NCBI GenBank assembly: GCA_951799425.1
Contig: OX637399.1
Coordinates: 15,616,501 to 15,680,500 of the forward strand
DNA length: 64,000 bases
Direction of reading: 5' to 3'
Source of the DNA: Ilex aquifolium
Taxonomy: Eukaryota; Streptophyta; Magnoliopsida; Aquifoliales; Aquifoliaceae
How positions within the stretch are numbered: the first letter of the stretch is position 1; each line of letters begins with the position of its first letter. A program made the translations under genes and the position numbers. A model generated the notes under the pieces. It made no database searches. It had not been told where the DNA came from and saw only the letters and a list, made by a program, of their open reading frames with translations. Shown piece by piece: positions 46,467 through 58,350 of this stretch.

Positions 46467-48545
46467 TAGTCATTCTGCTCTGAAACTAACCTTTGTTTGA
46501 TTGTGGTTCTAACAAGAAGCATGAGCCAGAATCTAGAAAACTAGTATCGAATTCTTGCATCGCCAGCTCCTCTTGCAAATCCGCCTTTAGAGGAGGAACG
46601 TGAAACTTATCAGGAAACCACATCTCGCTTCCTCAGGCAAAATCAATAAATTATTTCTCTTCTCCCTCTACAACAACCTAGAAATCCTCAAAATTTTCCT
46701 CTTCCTCCTTCTTTATAACCTCTTAATGTGGTCACTAAGGAGGACCTTCAAAGCCTCTCTAATGAAAGTGTTTGTCCTCATCGAGCCCAAGCAAAATAGG
46801 ATGATATGGTTCATAGCAGAGCTGGTGAAAGAAGAAGACATCCCTCATTCACTCTAGAGATCTAGCAGTTCCCTCTTCCAGCCAAATTCAAGATGTCAGA
46901 AATGGAGGCCTTCGATGGGACCAAGGATCCCTTCAACCACCTCAGCACTTACAAAAATCAGATGAAACTTCATGGGTATCAGGATCCAGTTCAGTGTAGG
47001 GCCTTCACAATCACTCTTAAAGGCTTTACACTGACCTAGTTTTATAAGCTACCCCCATCCACAATCTCTTTCATCAAGGAGGTGTCTATATAGTTCATTT
47101 TGCATTTCATCAGAGTTAGTATTCACCTCAAACCGACCTCCTACCTCCTAAACACCAAACAAAATCCAGATCAACTGCTAAGGAAGTATGCCCAACACTT
47201 TAACTAGGAGTCCATCTAGGTGGATGGACTAGATGACAAGGTGGATTTGACAGCCTTCATTGCTGGGCTTTAACCCTCGGAGTTCTTCTTCTTGGTTTAA
47301 AAAACACCTATGCCAGAATGGTGGATGTGTTGGCTAAATTCAAAAATTACATCAACGGAGAAGAAGTCATCCATGCTAGATGCATATCTTCAACTACGCT
47401 AGATCAACATAGAGGCACAAAAATAAAATAATACAGTCCCAAGAAGGATCGAGGTCGATCTCCAAAGAGAAAGAGAGACATGCAAGATTGGTTGGGACCC
47501 CCTAAGCTGAACCTATAGTTGAGGTCTATTCTTGAGCAGTATATGCCCTTGAACACTTCAATAGCACATGTGTTGCATGAAGTACAAACACGAGCAATTT
47601 TTTAAATGTCATTCAAAAATGAGGATAGACCCTTGCAAGAGGGATCACAACAAATACTTTAACTTTCACAAGGACGACAAACATGACACTGAAAAATGTA
47701 TTCTGCTCAAGAAAGAGATAGAGCTCCTCATCTAGAGAGGACAACTCCAGATATTTGTAGCTTGTGAAGAGGTAGACCGAGCTGACAATCTCTAGGAGTA
47801 ACCCTAGGTTAGGCAACAACACTAGCAAGCCATTGGCCAAATCAGAGTCATCTCTGGAGGAATTGATAGAGGGGGAGAATCCAACTCATCTAGGAAGGTT
47901 AAAAAAAAACCCCCCGTTCTAAGACTTTCCCAAGGTCAATGTTGTGCAAAAGGCCCCACGCCTTAAAACAGAGATAACATTTTCAGATGTTGACATTAAA
48001 GGATGTAATCTCCCCCATGACGACCCTTTGGTTGTAAATCCATCATAGCCAACAAGAACATCTACCGAGTTCTTGTTGACAACGACAGCTAAGTTGACAT
48101 CATCTTCTCAAACGTATTTGATCAACTCGGCATTGGACGTGGGATTTTCTAGGGAGAAGGTATACCTTTTTGGTTGTTCTTAGTTTTTCTTGACACTTGG
48201 AGAACCTCCCCTACCAAGCCACCACTACTTTGAAGTTTCTTGTTGTTAAGGCTCCCTCTACTTAAAATGTGATACTTGGACAACCTTATTTTAATGTTCT
48301 CAAAGTCATTCCCTCTACCTACCCCTTAATGTTGAAATTTCCTATTGAGAATGTGGTTGGTATAATTAGAGGGGACCAAAAGAGTGGCTCCGGAGTGTTA
48401 CATGACCTCCATGAAGTAAAATTAGGTAGATGTTGTTAAGGTAAATGACTTGGATATGAGGGATGAGGTGGACACAAGACCCTTCAGAAGAGCTAGAGGT
48501 TGTCCAGGTGAATGATGACCCTAGACACACAGTCTTTGTTGGACG
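46467..48545 (+). pseudogene. Decayed Tat-type Gypsy gag and protease
   Basis: Short conserved stretches show in plus-strand frames. LPAKFKMSEMEAFDGTKDPF and CRAFTITLKG (about 46870-47030) and VDGLDDKVDLTAFIAGL (about 47215) belong to the Tat-lineage capsid part of gag. VDIKGCNLPHDDPLVV (about 47990) and FDQLGIGRG (about 48115) correspond to the protease region. It is heavily broken, clearly old, and has no long open frame. RT remnants follow at 49586 and 51022. Confidence 0.7.
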
Positions 48546-48549
48546 TGTT

Positions 48550-49585
48550 AAGGATGTGTTAATTACATCAAAAGTCCTTTGCATGTGTTAATTGTATTTT
48601 GTTAACCATCAAAAGTTCTATTTATTATATTTAAGCATGTGTTATGTGAGATAAAATATGTTAAATTCCTGGATTATCTAGCTTGATACTTATTCTAGTT
48701 GTTGTTTCATTTTGTAGGTTACTCAGATGATTTATGATGATAATGAATTGATCCAAGTTGAGCCATCAATGAAGGAAGAATCTGGTTGGAATAGAGGATG
48801 ATTTGATGGAGAAAATAAGTTGGGAGGCATTCCGAAGCATAAACTCATGTTGGGGAGAATTCGGGAAGGAAAGATTTTGACACTACTTTGGTATTTTGGT
48901 CATAAATTTTTATCCTGATTTCCTATTGATCTGATTGTTACGAAATTAGAAAATAGATTTCAAGAGCTTCAAAATTGTATTTTATGAAAAATTAGTGAAT
49001 CGGCATATAACTATGCAAAAATCGAGTTGGAAGCTTGAGCAGAATCGAGTTGGAAGCTTCAAAAATCAAGTTACCTGTGTGGACATGATTTTCAGAACAT
49101 TTTTTACTCCTCCTTAGTCCTAATGCACATGATTTGACCTAAAAAGACTCTTTTTTGGAAAGGGATTGCTCCCAAGCCAACCCTATTCCCCTTAGCATAT
49201 ATATAGGACTTCTCTTATATTGAGGATCATCTTGGATCCATTCTTATAGTTTTTTTTTTCTTTCAATTGTTTTTTTGATGTATGTCAATTGCTAAATCCT
49301 CAATCACAACTAAATCTTCTGATTAAGATCACTCCTCAGTTGATTATTATGTGGAGTTGTAAGGGGATCCCTAATGCTTTTTTCTCTCCTATTATCGTTT
49401 TAAACAAAATTTTCATCTGAAAACCAATTCAATCAAATCCATCAAAGTAATTTTTCTTTCTTTTAATTCTATTGTGTTCTAAGTTTTTACCAATTCCCTA
49501 AGGTTTGATCTCGAACTCCTGAGTATTTATTACTTTGCACAATCTACACTCGGGTGATCAATTGTAAAGTTGTAGCACCTGGTTA
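48550..49585 (+). mobile_element. LTR-like insertion G in the Tat relic
   Basis: This ~1-kb block separates protease and RT remnants. Its end (ACTTTGCACAATCTACACTC, then GGGTGATCA) has the form of Athila/Tat-type LTR ends. U3 contains a ~120-bp module (about 48887-49010) shared with other LTRs, then two AAGCTT motifs 23 bp apart (49031, 49054), then a TATA-like CATATATATAGG (about 49197). Exact borders and a target duplication could not be fixed. Confidence 0.5.
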
Positions 49586-49731
49586 AAAAGACCAATGAAA
49601 AGTGGTGAATTTGCATTGACTTCACTGATCTAAATCGAGCTTGTCTAAAAGATAGTTTTTCTCTCCCGCAAATAGATCTCATTGTTGATGCCATCTCTAG
49701 TCATGATCTCCTTAGCTTCATTGATGTTTTT
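49586..49731 (+). pseudogene. RT remnant of the Tat-type element, first part
   Basis: The plus strand encodes a FTDLNRACLKDSFSLPQID-like stretch followed by LIVDAISSHDLLSFIDVF. This is the RT fingers/palm block of Tat-lineage elements. It is broken off by an insertion at about 49732. Confidence 0.7.
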
Positions 49732-51021
49732 GATAGAGTTATATACCAATTTTTTTTATTTTAATGAAACTTAGTGTATTATTTAATAAAAGTTCTTCAT
49801 TTTCTATTCGGAATCTATAAGGGCAAAATATTTACAATATATTAAATATATGCTACCCATGTGTGTCTTTTATTTTATATTGTAGATGATCTGGTGTGTA
49901 GAGTTTGACTTATACACATAATATTAGATTATCAGATCCTTGTATGATATGAGTAAAGGTTTAGAGTCTTAGATGGAATTGGACACACCATCAAAAAGAT
50001 TGTAGTACAATCTTCTGGCATAGTATGTCTTGGTCATAGGAGGCTGTTTGATATCTCGAATTATTGCACTAATAAACTATGTGTATTGGACATGACCATT
50101 ATTGAGGATATTTTCTTTTTACTGATTAAATAAGAAAAAAATATCTCATGATTACTACTTAAGCACTTAATTCTAAGATATTTAATTGCAAAGTACATAT
50201 AATGATTATTACTTGAATTCATCAAATAATGAGATTCATATTTGAGTCAACAAACTCAGTGAATTGGGAGATTACATTATTTCTATTGTAAAAATGAATT
50301 ATCAAAGTAAACCACATCCCGATATTTAATGGGTTGATGATGTCCTCTTGAGGAAGCTCATAAGTTTTGTCCATGTCAAACTCTGCAAGTAGATTTAATT
50401 ATCCGACATGACAAATAAGTTGAGGAGTAAGGTCTCAAGGATAAAAAGAAGTCAACTAAATATAATTTTCAATAGTTTAATTAATTGGCAGACATCTGTA
50501 ATATTAAACGTTAGCATATTATTAAGCATATAATAATGAGCTCGAAATATATTTTTGAAATAAGGCCCATGAGATCAATAATAAGTTTTTAATGGACTAA
50601 CTTATTATTAATGGACTATATGATGTTTGTTCTGGGTTGGACATAGGGTTTCGAGGTTCATTGAAAGTCCGACCCTTATTTCTCCTTAGTGTTTCTATTA
50701 TAGCCTATAAATAAATGCACTCTCTGGTTCTCTCGACCATAACCTTTATCTTCATGTTTAGAAAAGGCAGACAGAGAGAGATAGGGCAAGGTAGAGGATT
50801 GCAGCCCACACTGTATTCGAATTTTAGCGCGGAAGGATATACGGTAGAAGATCGTGATGTCTATAGAGCCTACTATTCAATCTATATTTGTTCTTTGATT
50901 GTGCAGATCTGCTCGTTAATGGTAAACCCTAATTCCACCTTGTAGGGTTAACAAACGAATAAAATTTTTGTATTCGATTATACGCACTATCAATGGATCT
51001 TGGGACTGCCATTCCAAAAGC
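49732..51021 (+). mobile_element. LTR-like insertion H inside the RT remnant
   Basis: About 1.29 kb interrupt RT between VF and SGYIQI. A TATA box (TATAAATA, 50706-50713) followed by a CT- and GA-rich leader suggests a promoter-bearing LTR, perhaps of Copia type. TTTTT at both borders might be a target duplication, but the ends are not TG...CA, so the class is uncertain. Confidence 0.45.
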
Positions 51022-51135
51022 TTTTTCAGGCTACATTCAGATTAGGATGGATCTAGCTGACTAGAAGAAGACCTTCTTCATAACCAAACAAGGGACCTTC
51101 TTTATCAAGGTCATGCCTTTTGGCTTGAAGAATGA
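51022..51135 (+). pseudogene. RT remnant of the Tat-type element, second part
   Basis: The plus strand shows SGYIQIRMDLAD and then TFFIKVMPFGLKN, the RT block with the MPFGLKN motif usual before the catalytic YVDD region. It stops at 51135, where minus-strand gag-like sequence begins. Confidence 0.7.
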
Positions 51136-51319
51136 AAGGGCTATGCTTGATCCTCAAAAGAGTGCACCGAAGATGCCACTTCTAGATGAGATCCTCTATA
51201 TAGTCCTTGAGGACTTGGCAATCCTCGGTGTTGTGGCCATGGTACCTATGGAACCTACAAGAATTGTCTCTAGACCTCTTACTGGGGTGACTTCGCATCT
51301 TTCCTGGCCATCTAAGGAC
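51136..51319 (-). pseudogene. Tat-type gag zinc-region fragment, opposite strand
   Basis: Read on the minus strand, the fragment gives SCRFHRYHGHNTEDCQVLKD followed by YIEDLI, the CRFHRDHGHDTEDC-like zinc-binding block of Tat-lineage gag. It abuts plus-strand RT sequence of the same lineage, so two pieces are joined in opposite orientation. Confidence 0.65.
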
Positions 51320-52247
51320 TGATGAGTATATAATATTGCATAATTGTATAGCTTAAATCAACCATTGTAGCTTTGCTTGTTAGTTATGTGCTTCATTTTA
51401 GTTAAGTTTATGTTTTATTAGTAAATTGTGTGTTTATAGGTAATCCGATGTAAGAAGCGATGATTTATAATCATTTAGATGTTATGGAAAACTTTGGAGA
51501 TGGCTGGACTCGAACCGGGAGCATTATAGTAAAAATGCAAAAAAAGTGAAGTTCTACAAGTAGGTCAAAACCTACTTCGTACCGGGAGATCAAACAGAAA
51601 CTTTGCTATTTTTATCACCTACTGATAAGTCAAAACATAAACTTGGTTACTAGTAGGTCAAGGTATGCTTTCTATTGGTAGAAGCGATAAAAATTCAAAA
51701 AAATGGGATTTTTAAAGAAATTTTGATTGGTCAAATCTTAGAGATATTTTTAGAGAATTTTTTAGGAATAATAGATATACTTTTTTTTTTTTTTCGGTAA
51801 GTAATAATAGATATACTTTGAAGGAAAGAAAATCTCTAAAAAACCAAACAGATATCTCTATCTCTCCCTTTTTCCTATAAATACCGAACCATTGGAGGAT
51901 CCAATGCATTCTCTCTCACATGTTTCTATTAGCTGGATTCTCTTCTTGGAGGCGAAACTTCTAGAGCAGAGAAGGATCAAGCCAGTCTCTTTTACCAATT
52001 TTTCTAGAGTAATTTCCTCTTTGTTTGTATTCTTTTTTTTTTTTTAATTTACATTACAATGTAATTTCAATTTCTTGTTCTTTACATTAATTTTTGTTCT
52101 TGTTTTAAATACAAAGTACTAAATTAAATTTTGCTTTCAATATTACTTTTGTTTTCTTTAAATTACCATGTCTTTTATTCTTTTTTTTTTAATTTAATTT
52201 ACATTATGAGTGAGTAGGTTAATTTTCGGTATAATTAGATGAGGGAT

Positions 52248-54158
52248 TGATGAGCGCATAATATTGCATATTTAAAGGCCTCATTACATGCATTTTAACT
52301 CAACTTTGCATTTAATTAGTTAGAGTTCATCGAAGTTGTGAATAATGTGGAAATTTTGATGTTGCAGGTAATAATAGAGTAATTGATGGCTTTGGGAACC
52401 CTGCAACTATGTGTGGATAAGTGGTGAATAGATGGACACATTACATGAGGATTTGGAGGCTTAAAAGTGAAAGAAATCAAGGAAGTATCGGTGCTTGGTA
52501 ACATAGGTACCGGCACCCACACCATTTGGTAGCAGTACCTCTATATTCCCAATTTTTTACCATGATCCACTTCGAATCTGAAAATGTGAAAAAAATGAAA
52601 GTTGTAGATCTAGATGTCCTCTATATTGTGTCAAAATTTTAGATCCATCAGACGGCCAGATCAAAAGTTATGACAAATTTACGAAAACTGGTCCTGAGCT
52701 ATCATCCCATTTAAAACCTTCCGAAAGGTTTGCTTCGACCTTCTGGAAGGTTTTGCACACTGGACAACTTCTACCTCTGAAACCTTCCGAAAGGTTTTAC
52801 TTCGACCTTCCGGAAGGTTTGGCCCAAAAAAGCCAGACTTCTGCAACTCAAGCTCGACTTGCTTGGGGCTTCCACCTATGATTCTCCCACATTTCCCCTG
52901 ACATATTATACATATATACATGCCTACCTACACCCTAAAGTCAGCTTTGAAAGATGGAGGATGGGAAAGGAGGAGAGAGAAGGAAGGAGACATGGTGGGT
53001 GCAGGCTAGACTTGTCCTAGCCTGTCCAAGCCATCAAATCTCTTCCCATTGATGGGAAGCCTGCACACACAAGCTATGAGAGCCTCATGGACGAAAATGA
53101 AAGGGCTCTACACCATTTATTCAGCTTCACACAAGCTTTTGAAAGGGGAGGCTACCTAATCTTAGGAGTAGTGTAGAGAGAGAAGCTCCAAGGAAGAAGA
53201 TGAAGCTATAGAGAGAGAAAATTGGGTTTTTGAATTTCCTTCACCATTTTCATTGTATTAAGCTTTTAATTACTTGTAATATTTCCCTCTTTCACTCTAA
53301 ACTCTTTTATTTATGTTGTAATCTAGATTTTTCAAGTGTTCTAGCATTTACATTTCTTCATTTGGGTATTTGTTCTTGAATCTTTATATTTTGGTATGAA
53401 ATGAATCCCCCTTTGTAGTTTATCTTCTCCTAGCATTAATACAAGTTCTAAGCTTCATTTCATCTCTATTTTCAATCCATTTCATCTACTTTACATTATG
53501 AATGCCTTTACTTTAAACATGAGTAGCTAAGCTTTTTGTTGGCTAATCCAAGGGGATCTTCCTCTTGGGTATGCTAAATCAACTCTTCTCCATTCTAACT
53601 CGTAATGTAAAGTGCATGGTTTGACTAGGTTGAGTGCGAACGTGGTTGCGAGCTCTTGATACGCTGTAGACTCTTCACGGGGTATGCTTGAGCCTACACT
53701 CCACATTAGTCTCTCACTTCCTACGAATCAATCAAGCACCTAGGCACCATTGGTTGAATGAATTGAGTTGATTTGGTATTCCCAATTGAATGACCTCTTC
53801 GGATTAGCCAACCTTGTTTTCATTGCATTTTTATCAAAAAATCCACTCACAAAAACACAAAACTACAAGATTTTACACTTTTTATTTCTTTTCAAATCAC
53901 CCTTCAAAAACACTTGACCTTTCCTTCCCTGAGGAGACGACCTTGGAATACCCATTCCAAGTAAAACATGATACTCGAAAGTCTCTCTTCGCTTGGGGAG
54001 CACTTTTGTACACACGCACATATTTTCATCCACACATACGTTCACCCCATTTCTTGCATGATATCCGAGGGAGAGTGACACTCACCTAATCGTATAAGCC
54101 ACATACACACAACCGGAACCATGGTCGGAGATTAGGGTTGACGGAATAAAGTCAAGCA
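52248..54158 (+). mobile_element. Solo LTR C, family P (1911 bp), target duplication GGGAT
   Basis: It starts TGATGAGCGCATAATATTGC and ends AAAGTCAAGCA. GGGAT lies at 52243-52247 and 54159-54163. It has the family P blocks (GCTTGGGGAGCACTTTTG, CCCTGAGGAGACGACCTTGG). U3 has a ~140-bp shared module (52545-52690), then TTCCGGAA-type doublets (52719/52741 and 52785/52808), then a TATA-like CATATATACATGCC (about 52910). Confidence 0.85.
52719..52815. promoter_or_regulatory. Two TTCCGGAA-type doublets in LTR C
   Basis: Cores start at 52719 and 52741 (22 bp apart) and at 52785 and 52808 (23 bp apart). Both doublets share the spacer GGTTTnCTTCGACC (with small variation). One core is exact and three have one change. 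Confidence 0.7.
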
Positions 54159-54734
54159 GGGATTCTCATCCGTGAATGGGTAGTTTGACCAAATTAGGGT
54201 TTTTCTAAAGATTAAGTTATTTTGTTGATTAAATAATTAAAGCTAAAAACACGGACGAAATGTGTATCTTCTTACCTATCTGTAGACAACTTAAACTTGG
54301 CACGGGTAATTTTTGGAATCAATGAAATCAACGTGAATGTAATTCTTTCAAAAATTAACTGAATCAATTGAAATACACATTAATTGTTTTCTTTATTTTA
54401 AGTTGAATATTCTCCATTGAAGGGCTTTTGATTATAAACTTGAATGACTTATAAATTAGGTCAAAATTCTTATTCATGGTGAGATAAACTTTGATGATTA
54501 ACCGGTTTGTTTTAAATATTTTTTTTAGTTTTTAAACCAATCATTTTCTTTTCCAAAAGATTTTTATTTTTATTTTTATTTCATCACCATTTGAATTTGT
54601 TCTTCGTTTTTCTTGGAGGGGATGACCTCGGTAATCGACCGAGTTACTAAGTAATATATTCATGTGCTTGGGAACCTATTTTAATACCTACCCACTTTTG
54701 AGGTCAAACATATTTTGTTGCTGTTATCGGAGAA

Positions 54735-55490
54735 AGCAGGGTACAAATTTGAAAGATGATTCTGATCAACTACAGATAAGTCTTGTGATTTTCATCACAA
54801 GCTCAAGTATGTTTTTCAGTTTTATTTTATTTATATTTTTTATGTTTTAGTTAAATAGTGTCAATTGCTTCATTTAAGGAGTATATGTGTGAGATTTGTA
54901 CTGAGTATGGACATATCACTGCCGAGTACCCTTTAATTCCAACGGTTCGAAATTTTTATTGGGATAGATCTACTATATTGCCTAATTATCAACAATCTTA
55001 TCCCAACAATTGTGTTGAAACTTTTTATCCCAATTTTGGTGTTAGAACGAACTTTATCAATTAGTGATACATTCCACACGACCACACGAGCCTCTCCAAT
55101 AACTTTCATACCATGACCTACAAGAAAATAATTTGGAGAATATTATGAATGAATTTATGCAAACCCAACCAACTATCAATCCCAAACAAGCCAAAATTTA
55201 GAAGAGATAAAAGACATCCTCAACACATTGACCATGGTAGTTAGTAATCAATAATATAGTAAGAGTGATTTTTTTCTTGAACTACAAACTGAGGATGAAT
55301 CCATTAATACTCTTGATAATGAATAATTAAGAGACATTATTATTCCACAAGAGGCTAATGAGCCCAAGGACCGTTCATTATTAAGGAGTATTAATGAGAG
55401 TTACATATCCAAGCTTGACGAGGGTATGAAAGTTGAGTTGAGTTCTATAATTGACAAAGATATATTTTTTATTCTCATTGTTGTATTTGC
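54735..55490 (+). pseudogene. gag tail relic of element E
   Basis: Frames show a Cys-rich stretch (MCEICTEYGHITAEYPLIPT, about 54888) like the zinc region of Athila/Tat gag, followed by an Asn/Tyr/Pro-rich tail. Further on, LEEIKDILNTLTMVVSN (about 55200) resembles the coiled segment after it. Broken, with several breaks. It lies soon after the primer site, so most of gag is missing. Confidence 0.55.
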
Positions 55491-56468
55491 ATAAACATGT
55501 ATATAGCTCTCTTTTGTTAAATATTTTGATGGTGTGTTTGGTACATGAGAGGATCGCTACATTAGAGAAGTTGTTTCAACACCATATTTACAAGCCATTA
55601 AAAATAAAATCGCGCATATTCTAATCTGACTTTAAGCTGGATTGATTGTGAGCTTGTATTTTTTTTTTCTTTGTACATAGTACTTAGAATTATTTTTATC
55701 ATTATTTTTTTTTTTTGTATTTTTTAGATTTGCACACATCCGTTTATTGTGTAGCCATTATTATTTAGAGTTTCATGTTAAAATCTTTCATTAAGCATAG
55801 TGTTGGGTCTAAGTAGGGGGTTGTGAGCATATCTTTGAGCGTTTTATTTTTTATTTTTTTGTGTTTATTTTCTAGGTAATTTTAGTAGTTGTTATGCTTA
55901 TTTCTGTTTGTGTAGTTTATTTTGTTGTTTTGTAGCCGGTGGTTTTATTGTTGAAGTTCAATGGTAGGTGTTTTCCTTTCTTTATTATTTTTATTTCTCA
56001 TTGCATTACTATGTTTTTCATTGAGGACAATGAATGATTTAAGTTCGGGGATAAGGGTTACACCACATCATGTGCAACCACCATTTATATACTTTAAAAA
56101 AAAATTGAAAAACAAAAAAGACAACATCTGATTTGGATTGTATTATTCTCTCTTAATTATGATGAGGTTTTTGAGTATTCGACTTGAATTTTGAGTTGTT
56201 CGCACATTAGCAGTCTATAGGAGTTTATTATATGTTTGAGTATCATGTTCATATTTTTATTTGGAACTCAAATTTATGTACACCATGATCATGTTACTTT
56301 TGTTATTTATTAAATGAGATTCATATCTTAAAAAACTTGATATCTATAGTAGATATGAATGTATAACCTATGTGAGTTGTGTGTCGTTCTTTGTTGGAGG
56401 GTTATAATATATTTACTCAAAAGACTATTCTTTCAATTTCAATCTCTTTCAATAATCTCATAAATATG
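55491..56468 (+). other. Interior spacer of element E; no gene seen
   Basis: AT-rich sequence. GAGGACAATGAATGATTTAA followed by GTTCGGGGATAAGG (about 56023-56058) resembles the purine-rich block that closes Athila/Tat interiors. No coding sequence is recognisable. Confidence 0.5.
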
Positions 56469-56473
56469 CTTTG

Positions 56474-58345
56474 TGATTAAACCTAATTAGTGTGTAATCG
56501 AAAATGATTAAGTAATTAACTTTGTAAGATAAAACAATTAAACATTATGAATTAGGGATTGTGCGTAAATTAAAATTTTAAATACTTCATGTTTGAATTG
56601 CAGGGTCTAATACAGGAATACAGGAGAATATGAAGTAAAATTGCAAAGTTGGAAACAACGAAGGACCAAAGTGTAAAAGCGACACATGGAAGCTCCGGCC
56701 TGCGACACATGCCACTGCTGCAAGACAATCCAAACTCCAAGAACCTGACAAGTGCCCCTACTGCAGGGCTTCACCATCCGGATGGTAGGGGATGGTAGGG
56801 GACGGCCACACAAGGTGGAAGGCTTTAAAATCTCCACCTCGTGCTTCTTAAACCACCTCGTGCTTAGCCTTTGCCTATAAATATGCACCTCCTCCTTCCT
56901 TTCTTCAAGGTCGGCCACACCAAAGCCAAAGAGAGAAAGAAAAAGAGAAAGAAATAAAGAAAGAGAAAGTCTTAGCCGGTCGGTTCTTCACCGATATTCT
57001 GTATTTCTACATTTCTGTTTAGTCTTTCTATTCGGATAGTTGAACTACCGCCACTTTTTTGTTTTAATTAATAATAAGAGTGGTTGTGTTTCAAGTGTTC
57101 CTTGTGAAAGAATTTTTACAGTTTGTGCTTTCATTTCAGTTATAATGACGAATACCCGCACTCCGTGCTTGTCAGTAGCAATGGGGTGTGAGTAATAGTT
57201 TATACCCTTCAGTGAAGGGTGAACATATGTATATTATCGATTAGATTATGGTAATGCTGATATTTTATATTTATCTATATATGTACTATAAGCTTCATGC
57301 ATGATACAACGATGTACGTAGTTCCGGTGCTGTGCTTGGAATTATGTCATCGGTGCATCATCAACCTGCCAGTTAAACAACCACGGTGTTCCTACCGGTA
57401 TGGCTAGTCCTCCACCGGAACGCTGAGGATGTTCTACTGATGCATGGTACAAAACCTAAATGATCCTCATGAATGGCTTGTCCTTCTGGGTTATTAGGGT
57501 TGTTTAATTATTATATATAACTATATTGCCAGTCTAACAACCACGGTGTTCCTACCGGTATGGCTAGTCCTCCACCGGAACGCTGAGGATGTTTAACTGG
57601 TATATATATATCACAGATGACCTATTGGGTAATTCAAGTATTCCTCATGAATGGCTTGGCCTTCTGGTTCACTCGAATTAGTCAATTGGCACATCTATAA
57701 CCAGCTAACCTAAGAAGTTGATGTGTTATGACTAATACCACCAGCTAACCTAAGAAGTTGCTGAGTTAAGGTTTATTATGTACGCACTTATTATCACTAG
57801 ACGATTGAATAATTCAAGTATTCCTCATGAATGGCTTGTCCTTCTGGTGTGCTTGGATTAATCAATTTTCGTGAATATAGCCAGCTAACCTAAGAAGTTG
57901 TTGTGTTATAACTAATATCACCAGCTAACCTAAGAAGTTGTTGTGTGATAGTTTATATACATCAGACCTACCAGTTGACTTGCCAGTAAAATGGAAGTTA
58001 ATTGTTGTAAGGTAGCATTTCCAGTATTTAACTGATATAAAACATATGGGATCCTCTAAACTGAAGGGTATCTTTTATACTATTGTCATTAACAAGCTTA
58101 TCTCTGCATTTAATTTAAAGTAGACTAGTTATCAATCTAAGCTCACATCACAAGCTATCAACTGTTACACTTCTTTAAACTACCACTTTAATGTTCTTTT
58201 TATTTTGTTTTTATTTTAAATTCTAAGTTACTAAAACTCTTCGTGGGATCGATACTTGGACTTAAAACCGAGAAAACTAAAATTTGATCACTTATACTTG
58301 GGTGTATAATTAATATAATTCAGATCACAAAAAAGTGTCGAATCA
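56474..58345 (+). mobile_element. Solo LTR F (1872 bp), target duplication CTTTG
   Basis: It starts TGATTAAACCTAATTAG and ends AAGTGTCGAATCA. CTTTG lies at 56469-56473 and 58346-58350. A TATA box (TATAAATA, 56876-56883) is followed by a GA-rich leader. The 3' part (GTGGGATCGATACTTGGAC, then CTTATACTTGGGTG) has the Athila/Tat LTR end form. Between the leader and the 3' end is an unusual array of repeated modules (57368-57953). It sits in the interior of element E. Confidence 0.85.
57368..57953. repeat. Interleaved tandem modules in the transcribed part of LTR F
   Basis: Module 1 (CCACGGTGTTCCTACCGGTA and on to CGCTGAGGATG) occurs at 57381 and 57541, 160 bp apart and nearly identical. Module 2 (CTCATGAATGGCTTG) occurs at about 57464, 57644 and 57824, 180 bp apart. 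Module 3 (CCAGCTAACCTAAGAAGTTG) occurs at 57701, 57741, 57881 and 57921. Within module 1, CGGTGTTCC can pair with GGAACGCTG over nine base pairs including two wobbles, so a repeated hairpin is possible. Confidence 0.8.
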
Positions 58346-58350
58346 CTTTG

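Larger units (their letters stand above)
51320..54710 (+). repeat. 5' LTR of element E (about 1.48 kb without nested LTR C)
   Basis: It starts TGATGAGTATATAATATTGC. The first 340 bp match 59371-59707. CTACCGGTAG-like motifs occur near 51554-51656 (eroded). LTR C is inserted at 52248. The end CAAACA at 54710 is placed just before the degenerate primer site. Confidence 0.65.

Noticed and set aside
50715-50945. Short plus-strand frame after a TATA box
   Set aside because: It lies in the leader of an LTR-like insertion and matches no protein I know.
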